A DNA stretch of 64,000 nt from Balaenoptera acutorostrata (lineage: Eukaryota; Chordata; Mammalia; Artiodactyla; Balaenopteridae): assembly GCF_949987535.1 (NCBI RefSeq), contig NC_080075.1, positions 37,632,269 through 37,696,268 of the forward strand. Reading direction: 5' to 3'. A program made the translations under genes and the position numbers. Positions 1 to 12,472 of this stretch are shown here, piece by piece. Every line of letters begins with the position of its first letter. Position 1 is the first letter of the stretch. The notes beneath the pieces are model-generated. The model had not been told where the DNA came from, did not search any database, and saw only the letters and a program-made list of their open reading frames with translations.

Positions 1-40
1 AAATTATATATATATAATATATAAATTACATTTATATTAT

Positions 41-51
41 GTATGTGTGTG

Positions 52-85
<34 letters not shown>

Positions 86-86
86 A
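41..86. repeat. TG/TA/CA dinucleotide microsatellite
   Basis: Alternating TG, then TA, then CA dinucleotides form a compound simple repeat, with more TA-rich sequence just upstream. The short hydrophobic open frames here (runs of Tyr-Ile-Tyr) are translations of the repeat, not genes. Confidence 0.9.
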
Positions 87-1144
87 ATAAACCACACAAC
101 ACACATAGAGTGGCATGTAATGGTTCCAATGACTATCAAGGAATATCAGAAACTTTCCACTCTCCATGTGTCAAGTTCCTTGCTCTGTATGTCTGTTTCA
201 TTCTCCTCTCTCACTATAAACTAGCTCCCTATGCTTCTCTGTTTGACAGTGGGATACAGCTGCCTATTGTTCCCAAATTTTACATATTATAATCCAGAAA
301 CCGAAAGAAAGAAACCCTTATTGCCCCTTGAGTTTTATCATGTATTAACCTAGACAGACCCTGAGAGCAGAGGTATATAAAATAAAATTGGCTAACCATT
401 GTTAATGTATTTGTTTACCAAAAACAAAACAAATGAAAAAACCTGCTGAGCCTCCAGGTACATATAAAAAGAGTCCCTAATAAGAATTACGTTCTGTCTT
501 GGTCAGTGGCTAAAGGATGTGCACCTGGACCACGGGTGGAGCTGAAATGCTCATCAGAGAGCTCTATGAGCACAAATTTGTTCAGACTGCCAAGTTATAG
601 GAAGATTCACTCCCTTTTCCCCTGGTCCCAAGAACCACAAACTCAGTGTGGAAATGTAAGGATGCAGCCAGCTGGGAGACATCAAAATAAAGCATAAAAA
701 TGTACTTAGTGTACTAACATTCTATCTGCTAACATATACTGTATGCTCTGTTCTCACCATCTCAAGGGGCAAGGCACTTCTTTATCACTGGAAACCAGAG
801 AGATACTAGTGTGGACTAGAGTGGTCCATTTCAGATCCTTACCTGAAGTGATTTTACAGAAATGGCCAGCTGCAGCAAGCTAGTTATTAATAGGTTGCTT
901 TGGTGTTTTTTTTTTTTTTTCAAAGTTCCTCCAGGAGAACCAAGATACAACTCAAAGTCTTCTTTTGTCTGATCCTGGTTTTATTCTTTAGGTTTTACCT
1001 AATTTCTCTTAAGCCACAAATCTCTGGGTTCTGATGAGTGTGCATGGATGCTACACACTGTTATTTCAAATCATGCCAATAGTTTACCTACTTTTTCTCA
1101 TCTAATCCTTTCAACAGATTTGAGATAGATATCATCATCATTAT
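87..1144. other. unclassified non-coding stretch
   Basis: No open frame with a recognisable protein and no repeat family I can name. It contains a T homopolymer near 907-920. It may hold very old, unrecognisable repeats. Confidence 0.4.
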
Positions 1145-2060
1145 GCTTTTTATCAACTTTATTGAGATACTGCTTATGCACAATAAAATACATCAATTTC
1201 AATTTCACTGTTTGATGAGTTTATAAATAAATAAAATCAAAATCAAGATACAGAATATGTTCACTACCCACAAAGAGTGTCCCATTCTATTCACTCCCCA
1301 CCCTCCCATCTCAGATAACCTAGGCCTCAGAAAACCACTGAAAAATCCTTCTTCAATTAGACATTAGATTCCTCTCATGTAATGTTTCATGTAAGTGGTA
1401 TCCTTTGTATCTGACTTTTGTACTCTTATCTTTTTTCACTCAACATATTTTTGCAATTCACCAGGTTGTTGCATATATCAGTAGTTCCTTCTTCTTTATT
1501 GCTGAGTAGTATTCTGTGGTATGCATATGTCATAATTTGTTTATCCATTTCATCAGTTGATGGACATTTTAGGTGCTACCAGTTGTAATCTATTATTAAT
1601 AAAGCCACTATAAAGATTTGTGTACAAGTGTTTGTGTAGCCATATGTTTTCATTTCTCTTTGGCAAATACCTGTAAGTAGAATTTCTGGGTCATAACAAG
1701 CATATGCTCAGTTTTACAAGACATGCCAATACCTTTTTTCAAAGTGGCTGTACCACTAGATCTATGTCCTCAGCAAGACCTAATATTTCCAATCTCTTTA
1801 ATTTTAGCTATTCTTGTGGATCTGTACTGGTATGTCACTGTGGGTTACATTTCCCTGAAGAATAATGATACTGAGTATCTTTTCATGTTGTTATTATCCA
1901 TTCACATATCTTCTTTAGGAAATCTCTGTTCAAATCTCTGTTTTGTCCATTTTTTAGAATCATTTGTGCACCTATTATTGAGTTGTAAGAGTTTTTATAA
2001 ATTCTGTATGCAAATACTTTAGAAGCTTATGTATTTTGACTGGTTCCACCTAGCTGTGTC
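1145..2060 (-). mobile_element. old L1 3'-end relic (minus strand)
   Basis: Read on the plus strand this has the usual reverse-complement layout of the distal part of ancient mammalian L1. It starts with 'tttattgagatactgc'-type sequence, passes through the 'ttgctgagtagtattctgtggtatg' region and runs into the antisense of the ORF2 C-terminal coding part ('aatttctgggtcata'). No long frame survives. The subfamily (old L1M class) is inferred from divergence only, and the boundaries are approximate. Confidence 0.75.
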
Positions 2061-2129
2061 TTATCTTTTATTTTTTAATGATGCCATTCAAAAATAATCT
2101 TGATAAAATTCACATTTATCAAAACACAA

Positions 2130-2945
2130 GAAAAAGAACTAAGTGAAGCTGAGATAAGCTAACTGCTTGAGAAAGAGTTCAGGATAACAATCATAAAGAC
2201 GATCAAAAAACTTGGGAGAAGAATGGATGCACAGAGCAAGAAGTTAAAAGTTTCTGAGAGAGTTAGAAAATACAGAGAACAACCAAACAGAGATGAAGAA
2301 TACAATAACTAAAATGAAAAATACACTAAAAGGAATCAACAGTACACTAAATGAGACAGAGGAATGGATCAGTGAGCTAGAAGACAAAGTAGTGGAAATC
2401 ACTGACAATGAACAGAAAAAAGAATGAAGAGAAATGAAGACAGTTTAAGAGACAGCTGGGACAATGTCAAGTGCATTAATACTTGCATGACAAGGGTCCT
2501 AGGAGAAGAGAGAGAGAAAAGGGCTGAGAACATATTCAGAGATATAATAGCTGAAAACTTCCCTAATGTGTGGGAAAGGAAACAGACCTTTATGTCCAGG
2601 AAGCACAGAGAGTCCCAAACATACACATGATAATTAAAATGGCAAAAATTAGACATAAAGAGAGAATATTAAAAGCAGCACAGGAAAAGCAACAAGTTAC
2701 ATACAAGGGAACTCCCGTAAGGCTATCAGCTGACTTTTCAGCACAAATTCTGCAGGCCAGAAGGGAGTGGCATGATATATTTAAAGTGATGGAAGAGAGA
2801 GACCTACAGCCATGAATACTCTACCTGGCAAGGCTCTCATTCAGATGTGATGGAGAGATGAAAAGTTTTACAGACAAGTAAAAGCTAAAAGAGTTCAGCA
2901 TCACCAAATCAGCTTTACAAGAAATATTAAAGGGATTTCTCTAAG
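2130..2945 (+). pseudogene. L1 ORF1p relic (outer L1)
   Basis: ORF1p is the L1 RNA-binding chaperone: a coiled coil, then an RRM, then a C-terminal domain. Broken frames here match that layout. There is a Lys/Glu-rich coiled-coil part near 2200-2400, then a stretch with 'AENFPNVWERK'-like sequence near 2545-2580. The C-terminal part around 2690-2820 includes 'FSAQILQARREWHDIFKVM'. Frames at 2424-2630 and 2570-2815 overlap and must be joined across a frameshift, so no functional protein is made. The upstream 5'UTR is missing or unrecognised. Confidence 0.75.
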
Positions 2946-3163
2946 CAAAAAAGAAAAGGCCACAACTAGAAACATGAAAATTATGAAAGGAAAAAGCTCA
3001 CTGGCAAAGCCAAATATACAGTAAGGGTAGTAAATCAACCAGACACAAAGCTAGCAGGAAGGTTAAAACACAAAAATAGTAAAATCATCTAAATCCACAA
3101 TAAGCAGTTAAAGGATATACAAACAGCTGGATGTAAAATATGATATCTAAAACAGTAATCGTG

Positions 3164-3448
3164 GGATTTCCCTAGTGGTCCAGTGGGTAAGACTCTGCGC
3201 TCACAATGCAGGAGGCCCAGGTTCCAGCCCTGGTCAGGGAACTAGATTCTGCATGCATGATGCAACTAAGAAGTCCACATGCCGCAACTAAGAAGTCCTC
3301 ATGCCACAACTAAGAGTCCTCATGCTGTAACCAAGAAGTCCTCATGCCAAAACCAAGAAGTCCGCATGCCACAACGAAGATCCAACATGCCACAACTAAG
3401 ATCCAGCGCAGCCAAAATAAATAAATACATAACTTAAAAAATAATAAT
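3164..3448 (+). mobile_element. CHR-type tRNA-derived SINE with 15-bp target-site duplication
   Basis: The head 'ggatttccctagtggtcc' and the B-box-like 'ggttccagccctggtc' mark a Pol III-type tRNA-derived SINE. It is flanked by near-identical duplications at 3149-3163 (aaaacagtaatcgtg) and 3449-3463 (aaaacagtaattgtg), 14 of 15 matching. The middle (about 3253-3400) is unusual: it contains several tandem copies of a roughly 20-25-bp unit built on 'aactaagaagtcctcatgcc'. The SINE lies in the inter-ORF region of the outer L1, so it is younger than that L1. Confidence 0.88.
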
Positions 3449-3726
3449 AAAACAGTAATTGTGAGGGGAGAAGAGTACAAATGCTGGGTTGTTAAAATTC
3501 GTTTAAAATAAAGAGATCAGCAATGTAAAACAATCACATATATATGCATTACTATAAATTAACCTCATGGTACCCACAAACCAAAAATCTATAATAGATA
3601 TACACACAAAAAAGAGAAAGGAACACAAATATAACACTAAAAATAGTCATGAAATCACAAAAGAAGAGTACAGAAGAAGAAAGGAATTTGAAAAACTACA
3701 AAAACAAATCCAAAACAATTAACAAA

Positions 3727-5756
3727 ATGGCAATAAGAACATATATATCAATAATTATTTTAAATGTAAATGGAATAAATGCTCCAATCAAAAGACATAG
3801 AGCGGCTGAATGGATACAAAAACAAGACCCACATACATGCTGCCTACAAGAGACTCACTTGAGATCTAAATACACACAGACTGAAAGTGAGGGAATGGAA
3901 AAAGGTATTCCATGTAAATGGAAATCAAAAGAAAGCCTACGGAGCAATACTTATATCAGACAAAATAGACTTTAAAACAAAGACTGTATCAAGAGACAAA
4001 GAAGGACATTACATAATGAACAATGGACCAATACAAGAAAAAAAATAACAACTGTAAATATGTATGTACCCAACATAGGAGCACCTAAATACATAAAGCA
4101 AATACTAACAGACATAAAAGGAAAAATTGACAGCAACACAATAACAGCAGGGGACTTTAACACTCCTCTGTCCATTTAACACATCAATGGACAGATGAAC
4201 CAGACAGAAAGTCAATAAGAAAACACTGGCCTTTAATGACACATTAGACCAGATGGACTTAATAGATATATATAGAACATGCTACCCCAAAGCAGCAGAA
4301 TACACATTCTTCTCAGGTTCACATGGAATATTCTCCAAATAGATCACATGCTTGGCCACAAAACAAGCCTTGGTAAATTCAAGAAAACTGAAATCATATC
4401 AAGAGTCTTTTCTGACCACAACACTATGCTACTAGAATCAACTACAAGAAAAAAAAAAAAAACTCCCTAAAACACAAACAGTGGAAGCTAAACAATATGC
4501 TACTAAACAACCAATGGATCACTGAAGAAATCAAAGAGGAAATAAAAAATACCTAGAGACAAATAAAAATGAAAACACAATGATCCATAATCTATAGGAC
4601 GTGTAAAAGCAGTTCTAAGAGGGAAGTTTACAGTGATACAAGCTTACTTCAGGAAACAAGAAAAATCTCAAACAACCTAACCTTACACCCGAAGAAACTA
4701 GAGAAAGAAGAACAAACAAAACCCAAAGTTAGAAGGAAAGAAATCACAAATATCAGAGCAGAAATAAACAAAATAAGAGACTGAAAAACAGTAGAAATAG
4801 TCAATGAAACTAAGAGCCGGTTCTCTGCAAATATAAACAAAATTCATAAACCTTTAGTCACACTCATCAAGAAAAAGAGAGGGCATAAATCAATAAAATC
4901 AGAAATTAAAAAGAAGTTACAACCGACTCTACAGAAATACAAAGGCTCATAAGAGACTACTATAAACGACTATATGCCAATAAAATGGACAAACAAGAGG
5001 AAATGGACAAATTCCTATAAATGTACAATCTTCCAAAGACTGAACCAAGAAGAAAGAGAAAATATGAACAGATCAATTACCAGTATTGAAATTGAATCAG
5101 CAATTTAAAAACTTTCAATGAACAAAAGTCCAGGACCAGATGGCTTCATAGTTGAATTCTACCAAATATTGAGAGAAGAGTTAACACCTATCCTCCCCAA
5201 ACTATTCCAAATAACTGCAGAGAAAGGAACACTTCAGAACTCATTCTACAAGGCCAGCATCACCCTGATACCAAAATCAGACAAAGGTATCACAAAAAAA
5301 GAAAATTACATGCCAATATCATTGATGAACATATTTGCAAAAATCCTCAACAAAATACTAGTAAACCAACTCCAACAATACATTAAAAGGATCATACAGC
5401 ACAATCAAGTGGGATTCACCCCAGGGATGCGAGGATGACTCAAGATCCACAAATCAATTAATGTGATACACCACATTGACAAAGTGAAGAATAAAAACCA
5501 TATGATCATCTCAAAGATTCAGAAAAAAACTTTTAACAAAATTCAACATGCATTTATGAAAAAACTCCAGAAAGAGTGTATAAAGGGAACATACCTCGAC
5601 ACAATAAATATCATGTATGTTAAGCCCACAGCTAACATACAGGTGAAAGTATTTCCACTAAGATCCGAAACAAAACAAGGATGCCGACTCTCACCACTTT
5701 TATTCAACATATTATTGAAAGTCCTAGCCACAGTGACCAGACAAGAAAAAGAAATA
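3727..5756 (+). pseudogene. L1 ORF2p relic, endonuclease and reverse transcriptase N-part (outer L1)
   Basis: ORF2p supplies the endonuclease and reverse transcriptase for target-primed integration. From the ATG at 3727 the first frame reads through an APE-like endonuclease start, with 'LNVNGINAPIKRHRAAEWIQ' followed by 'CCLQETHL', where Glu is the metal-binding residue. It then meets a stop at 3973. Later frames recover the '[15 protein letters not shown]' RT motif (from 5121) and '[17 protein letters not shown]' (near 5680). The frame is cut at 5756 by the inner L1, immediately before the RT FADD box, which lies beyond 10969. Multiple stops and frameshifts show it is dead. Confidence 0.88.
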
Positions 5757-5843
5757 GCACCAGAAGGCAGACAGCAGAAACAAGAAGAAATAAAATCCTG
5801 CAGCCTGTGGAACAAAAACCACATTCACAGAAAGATAGACAAG

Positions 5844-6724
5844 ATGAAAAGGCAGAGGGCTGTGTACCAGATGAAGGAACAAGATAAAACCCCAGAAAAA
5901 CAACTAAATGAAATGGAGATAGGCAATCTTCCAGAAAAAGAATTCAGAATAATGATAGTGAAGATGATCCAGGACCTCGGAGAAAGAATGGAGGCAAAGA
6001 TTGACAAGATGCAAGAAATGTTTAACAAAGATCTAGAAGAATTAAAGAACAAACAAACAGAGATGAACAAGACAATAACTGAAATGAAAAATACACTAGA
6101 AGGAATCAAAAGGAGAATAACTGAGGCAGAAGAACGGATAAGTACCTGGAAGACAGAATGGTGGAATTCACTGCTGTGGAACAGAATAAAGAAAAAAGAA
6201 AGAAAAGAAATGAAGACAACCTAAGAGACTTCTGGGACAACATTAAATGTAATAACATTCGCATTATAGGGGTCCCAGAAGGAGAAGAGATTTGAAGAGA
6301 TTATAGTCAAAAACTTCCATAACATGGGAAAGGAAATAGCCACAGAACTCCAGAAAGCACAGAGAGTCCCATACAGGATAAACCCAAGGAGAAACATGCC
6401 GAGACACATAGTAATCAAACTGGCAAAAATTAAAGACAAAGAAAAATTATTGAAAGCAGCAAGGGAAAACGACAAATAACATACCAGAGAACTCCCATAA
6501 GGTTAACAGCTGATTTCCCAGCAGAAACTCTACAAGCCAGAAGGGAGCGGCATGATATAGTTAAAGTGATGAAAGGGAAGAACCTACAACCAAGATTACT
6601 CTACCCAGCAAGGATCTCATTCAGATTCGATGGAGAAATCAAAAGCTTTACAGACAAGCAAAAGCTAAGAGAATTCAGCACCACCAAACCAGCTCTACAA
6701 CAAATGCTAAAGGAACTTCTCTAA
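5844..6724 (+). pseudogene. L1 ORF1p relic (inner L1)
   Basis: The ATG at 5844 opens a frame containing the typical ruminant/cetacean-style ORF1p start and a long Glu/Lys-rich coiled coil ('[20 protein letters not shown]', near 6015-6075). The frame is lost near 6160, where a base change relative to the family shifts it, and it ends at 6224. The RRM/C-terminal coding sequence continues in other frames down to the TAA at 6722-6724. The open frame starting at 5463 crosses the insertion junction, so its first 90-odd residues are outer-L1 reverse transcriptase and the rest is inner-L1 ORF1p. It is an accident of insertion. Confidence 0.85.
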
Positions 6725-6781
6725 GTGAGAAACACAAGAGAAGAAAAGGACCTACAAAAACAAATCCAAAACAATTAGAAA

Positions 6782-9700
6782 ATGGTAACAGGAACATATA
6801 TATCAATAATTACCTTAAACGTGAATGGATTAAATGCTCCAACCAAAAGACACAGGCTTGCTGAATGGATACAAAAAGAAGACCCATCTATATACTGTCT
6901 ACAAGAGACCCACTTCAGACCTAGGGACACATACAGACTGAAAGTGAGGGGATGAAAAAAGATATTCCATGCAAATAAAAATCAAAAGAAGCTGGAGTAG
7001 CAATACTCCTATCAGATAAAATAGACTTTAAAATAAAGAATGTTACAAGATATAAGGAAGGACACTACATAATGATCAAGGGATTGACCCAAGAAGAAAA
7101 TAAAATAATTATAAATATTTATGCACCCAACATAGGAGCACCTCAATACATAAGGCAAATGCTAACAGCCATAAAAGGGGAAATCAACAATAACACAATA
7201 ATAGCAGGGGACTTTAACACCCCACTTACAACAATGGACAGATCATCCAAATAGAAAATAAAGAAACACAAGCTTTAAATGACACATAGAGCAGACAGAT
7301 TTAATTGATATTTACAGGATATTCCACCCAAAAATGGCAGAATACACTTTCTTCTCAACTGCACATGGAACATTCTCCAGGATAGATTACATCTTGGGTC
7401 ACAAATCAAGCCTTGGAAAATTGAAGAAAACTGAATTCGTATCAAGCATCTTTTCTGACCACAACGCTATGAGATTAGAAATAAATTACAGGGAAAAAAA
7501 CGTAAAAAACACAAACACATGGAGGCGAAACAATACGTTATTAACCAAGAAATCACTGAAGAAATCAAAGAGGAAATCAAAAAATACCTAGAGATAAATG
7601 ACAATGAAAACACGACAACCCAAAACCTATGGGAGGCAGCAAAAGCAGTTCTAAGAGGGAAGTTTATAGCTATACAAGCCTACCTCAAGAAACAAGAAAA
7701 ATCTCAAATAAAATATCTAACCTTACACCTAAAGGAACTAGAGAAAGAAGAACAAACAAAACCCAAAGTTAGCAGAAGGAAAGAAATCAAAAAGATCAGA
7801 GCGGAAATAAATGAAACAGAAACAAAGAAAACAATAGCAAAGATCAATAAAAGTAAAAGCTGGGTCTTTGAGAAGATAAACAAAATTGATAAACCATTAG
7901 CCAGGCTCATCAAGAAAAAGAGGGAGAGGACTGAAATCAATAAAATTAGAAATTAAAAAGGAGAAGTTACAACAGACACAGAAGAAATACAAAGCATCCT
8001 AAGAGACTACTACATGCAACTCCATGCCTATAAAATGGACAACCTGGAAGAAATGGACAAATTCTTAGAAAGGTATAACCTTCCAAGACTGAACCAGGAA
8101 GAAATAGAAAATATGAATAGACCAATCACAAGTAATGAAGTTGAAACTGTGATTAAAAATATTCCAACAAAAGTCCAGGACCAGATGGCTTCACAGGTGA
8201 ATTCTATCAAACATTTAGAGAAGAGCTAACACCCATCCTTTTCAAACTCTTCCAAAAAATTGCAGAGGAAGGAAAACTCCCAAACTCATTCTATGAGGCC
8301 ACCATCACCCTGATACCAAAACCAGACAAAGATACTACAAAAAAAGAAAATTACAGACCAATATCACTGATGAATATAGATGCAAAAATCCTCAACAAAA
8401 TACTAGCAAACAGAATCCAACAACACATTAAAAGGATCATACACCATGTTCAAGTGGGATTTATCCCAGGGATGCAAGGATTCTTCAACATACGCAAATC
8501 AATCAATGTGATACACCATATTAACAAATTGAAGAATAAAAGCCATATGATCAACTCAGTAGATGCAGAAAAAGCTTTTGACAAAATTCAACACCCATTT
8601 ATGATAAAAACTCTCCAGAAAGTGGGCATAGAGGAAATCTACCCCAACATAATAAAGGCTATATATGACAAACCCACAGCAAACATCATTCTCAATGGTA
8701 AAAAACTGAAAGCAGTTCCTCTAAGATCAGGAACAAGACAAGGATGTCCACTCTCACCACTATTATTCAACATAGTTTTGGAAGTCCTAGCCATGGCAAT
8801 CAGAGAAGAAAAAGAAATAAAAGGAATACAAATTAGAAAAGAAGAAGTAAAACTCTCACTGTTTGCAGATGACATGATACTATACATAGAGAATCCTAAA
8901 GATGCCACCAGAAAACTACTAGAGCTAATCAATGAATTTGGTAAAGTTGCAGGATACAAAATTAATGCACAGAAATCTCTTGCATTTCTGTACACTAATG
9001 ATGAAAAATCTGAAAGAGAAATTAAGGAAACACTCTCATTTACCACTGCAACAAAAAGAATAAAATACCTAGGAATAAACCTACCTAGGGAGACAAAAGA
9101 CCTGTATGCAGAAAACTATAAGACACTGATAAAAGAAATTAAAGATGATACCAACAGATGGAGAGATATACCATGTTCTTGGATTGGAAGAATCAATATT
9201 GTGAAAATGACTTTACTACCCAAAGCAATCTACAGATTCAATGCAATCCCTATCAAATTACCAATGGCATTTTTTATGGAACTAGAACAAAAAATCTTAA
9301 CACTTGTACTGAGATACAAAAGACCCTGAATAGCCAAAGCAGTCTTGAGGGAAAAAAATGGAGCTGGAGGAATCAGACTCCCTGACTTCAGACTATACTA
9401 CAAAGCTACAGTAATCAAGACAATATGATACTGGCACAAAAACAGAAACATAGATCAGTGGAACAAGATAGAAAGCCCAGAGGTAAACCCACGCACCTAT
9501 GGTCAACTAATCTATGACAAAGGAGGCAAGGATATACAATGGAGAAAAGACAGTCTCTTCAATAAGTGGTGCTGGGAAAACTGGACAGCTACATGTAAAA
9601 GAATTAGATTAGAACACTCCCTAACACCATACACAAAAATGAACTCAGAATGGATTAGAGACCTAAATGTAAGACCGGACACTATAAAACTCTCAGAGGA

Positions 9701-10591
9701 AAACATAGGAAGAACACTCTGCCATAAATCACAGCAAGATATTTTTGGATCCATCTCCTAAAATAATGGAAATAAAAACAAAAATAAACAAACGGGACCT
9801 AATGAAACTTAAAATGTTTTGCACAGCAAAGGAAACCATAAACAAGGCGAAAAGACAACCCTCAGAATGGGAGAAAATATTTGCAAATGAATCATCAGAC
9901 AAAGGATTAATCTCTAAAATATATAAACAGCTAATGCAGCTCAATATTAAAAAAAAACAAACAACCCAATCCCAAAATGGGCAGAAGACCTAAATAGACA
10001 CTTCTCCAAAGAAAACATACAGATGGCCAAGAAGCACATGAAAAGCTGCTCAACATCACTAATTATTAGAGAAATGCAAATCAAAGCTACAATGAGGTAT
10101 CACCTCACGCCAGTTAGAATGGGCATCATCAGAAAATCTACAAACAACGAATGCTGGAGAGGGTGTGGAGAAAAGGGAACCCTCTTGCACTGTTGGTGGG
10201 AATGTAAATTGATACAGCCACTATGGAGAACAGTATGGAGGTTCCTTAAAGAACTAAAAATAGAATTACCATATGACCCAGCAATCCCACTACTGGGCAT
10301 ATACCCTGGGAAAACCATAATTAAAAAAGACACATGTACCCAAATGTTCATTGCAGCACTATTTACAATAGCCAGGTCATGGAAGCAACCTAAATGCCCA
10401 CTGACAGACGAATGGATAAAGAAGATGTGGTACGGTACATATACACAATGGAATATTACTCAGCCATTAAAAGGAACGAAATTGGGTCATTTATAGAGAC
10501 GTGGATGTATCTAGAGACTGTCATACAGAGTGAAGTAAGTCAGAAAGAGAAAAACAAATATCTTATATTAACACATATATGTGGAACATAG
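6782..10591 (+). pseudogene. L1 ORF2p relic with intact reverse transcriptase core segment (inner L1)
   Basis: ORF2 starts at the ATG at 6782. An in-frame TGA at 6953-6955 replaces a Trp codon, and frame changes follow. Endonuclease motifs survive in pieces: 'AGDFNTPL' near 7205 and 'FSDHNAM' near 7457. The longest open part, 8370-9329 (319 aa), covers the reverse transcriptase palm and thumb, including '[17 protein letters not shown]' and the catalytic FADD box near 8863-8874. It ends at a TGA (9327-9329), likely from decay of an Arg CGA codon. The Cys-rich C-terminal segment ([19 protein letters not shown]) is readable at about 10150-10210. No functional protein is possible without repair. 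Confidence 0.88.
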
Positions 10592-10790
10592 AAAATGATA
10601 GAGGTGAACCAGTTTGCAGAGCAGAAATTGAGACACAGAAGTAGAGAAAAAACGTATGGACACCAAGTGGGGAAAGCGGCAAGGGGTGGAGGTTGTGGTG
10701 TGATGAATTGGGAGATTGGGATTGACATGTATACACTGATGTGTATAAAATGGATGAGTAATAAAAAAAAATAATTAATTTTAAAAAAAA

Positions 10791-10948
10791 GAACGTTCTA
10801 GGAATAAAATTTTGGAAATGATTCAAGCTTAGAAAGAAATGTGACTATTTTCTAAGTCATAGAAAGGATTTCCATTCCATAATGTAAGATATACATATAT
10901 ATATAAGTTTGTACATTTGGGTACATTGATCAGTATAAAAATGTAATT
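10791..10948 (+). other. candidate L1 3'-transduced segment
   Basis: The inner L1's own 3' end and A-tract finish near 10790. About 158 bp of sequence unlike L1 follows, then a second A-rich tract, and only then the right target-site duplication (10955-10968). This order is what is expected if the L1 transcript read through its own weak polyadenylation site and carried downstream flank into the new locus. A later insertion or an unusual L1 3' tail is the alternative. Confidence 0.6.
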
Positions 10949-10968
10949 AAAAAAAAGAAAAAGAAATA

Positions 10969-12472
10969 AAAGGAATCCAAATTTGAAAGGAAGAAGTAAA
11001 ACTGTCACTGTTTGAAGATGACATTATATTATACCTAGAAAATCCTAAAGATGCCACCAAAAACTACTAGAGCCAATCAATGAATTAGATGAAGTTGCAG
11101 GATACAAAATTAATATACATAAATCTGTTGCATTTCTATATACTAACAGTGAACTATGAGAAAGAGAAATTAATGAAACAATTTCATTTACAATCACATC
11201 AAAAAGAATAAAATACCTAGAAATAAACCTACCTAAGGAGGTAAAAGACCTGTACTCAGAAAACTAGAAGACACTGATGAAGGAAACTGAACACAACACA
11301 AACAGATGGAAAGATATATCATGTTCATGGACTGGAAGGATTAATATTGCTAAAATGACCACACTACCAAAGTCAATCTACACATTCAGTACAAACCCTA
11401 TCAAAATACCAAAGGCATTTTTCACAGAACTAGAACTAATAATTTAAAAGACCCCAAATAACCAAACCATCTTGAGAAAAAAGATGGAGCTGGAGGAATC
11501 ATGCTCCCTGACTTCAGACTATACTACAAATAGATTAAGAGACTTAACACAATGGAGAAAAAACAGTTTCTTTAATATGTGGTGCTGGGAAAACTGGACA
11601 GTTACATGTAAAAGAATAAATTAGAACATTTTCTCCCACCATATACAAAAACAAACTCAAAATGTAAGACCAGAAACCACAAAACTTCTAGAAGAAAACA
11701 TAGGTAGAACACTCTTTGACAAAAATCATAGCAATAGTTTTTTGATGTGTTTCCTTAGGCAAAGGCTACAAAAGTAAAAATAAACAAATAGGACCTAATA
11801 AAACGTAAACGCTTTTGCATAGCTATAGAAACCATCGACAAAATGAAATGACAACCTACTGAATGGGAGAAAATACTTGCAAATGATGTGACCGATAAGG
11901 GGTTAATATCCAAAATATATATAGGTCATACAACTCAATGTCAAAAAACACAAACAACTCCATTAAAAAAGGGCAGAAGATCTGAATAGACATTTTTCCA
12001 AAGAAGACATTCAGATGGCAATCACATGAAAAGATGCTCAACATTGCTAATCACCAAAGAAATGCATACAAAACCATAATGAGCTATCACCTCACACCTG
12101 TCAGAATGGCTATCATCAAAAAGACCACAAATAACAGATGCTGGCAAGGATGTGGAAAAAAGGGAACCCTTGTACACTGTTACTGGGAATGTAAATTGGT
12201 ACAGCTACAGTGTGTAAACAGAAATACAACATGATCCAGCATTTCTACTCCTGGGTATATATCTAAAGAAAATGAAAACACTCATTAGAAAAGATACCCG
12301 CACCCTAATGTTCATAGCAACATTATTTACAATAGCCAAGACATGGAAGAAACCTAAGGGTCCATCAACAGACAAACAGATAAAGAAGATGTGGTATATG
12401 TATACAATGGAATATTTTTCAGCCATTAAAAAGAATGAAATTTCGTCATTTGAAATAACATGGATGAACTAG
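10969..12472 (+). pseudogene. L1 ORF2p relic, C-terminal half (outer L1)
   Basis: Continuation of the outer-L1 ORF2 after the inner insertion. Broken frames keep the family order: RT palm, thumb, then the Cys-rich domain at 12034-12234 and the terminal segment 12272-12472. The last stretch 'IKKMWYMYTMEYFSAIKKNE' is a typical L1 ORF2p C-terminal sequence. Stops, frameshifts and an internal deletion near 11530 make it non-functional. Confidence 0.82.

Larger units (their letters stand above)
2125..5756 (+). mobile_element. outer L1, 5' portion (interrupted by a younger L1)
   Basis: A plus-strand LINE-1 relic with ORF1-like sequence (about 2130-2945), a short inter-ORF region and ORF2 from an ATG at 3727. 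It is interrupted twice: by a tRNA-derived SINE (3164-3448), and at 5756 by a second L1. The 14-bp duplication copies 5743-5756 and 10955-10968 frame that second insertion, and the outer ORF2 resumes at 10969. The copy is more diverged than the inner L1 and carries many stops and frameshifts. The left boundary is approximate. Confidence 0.85.
5757..10954 (+). mobile_element. inner L1 with perfect 14-bp target-site duplication
   Basis: A 5.2-kb LINE-1 inserted in the outer L1 in the same orientation. The duplication aagaaaaagaaata occurs at 5743-5756 and again at 10955-10968, and its A-rich character fits L1 endonuclease target choice. The element is 5'-truncated: it begins just upstream of ORF1 and lacks the promoter region. 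ORF1 (from 5844) and ORF2 (from 6782) are recognisable along their full length but carry several stops and frameshifts. The 3' part has two A-rich ends (about 10760-10790 and 10947-10956), discussed separately as a possible 3' transduction. Confidence 0.9.

Noticed and set aside
8639..9046. 135-codon minus-strand frame
   Set aside because: Antisense shadow of the inner L1 reverse transcriptase core on the plus strand.
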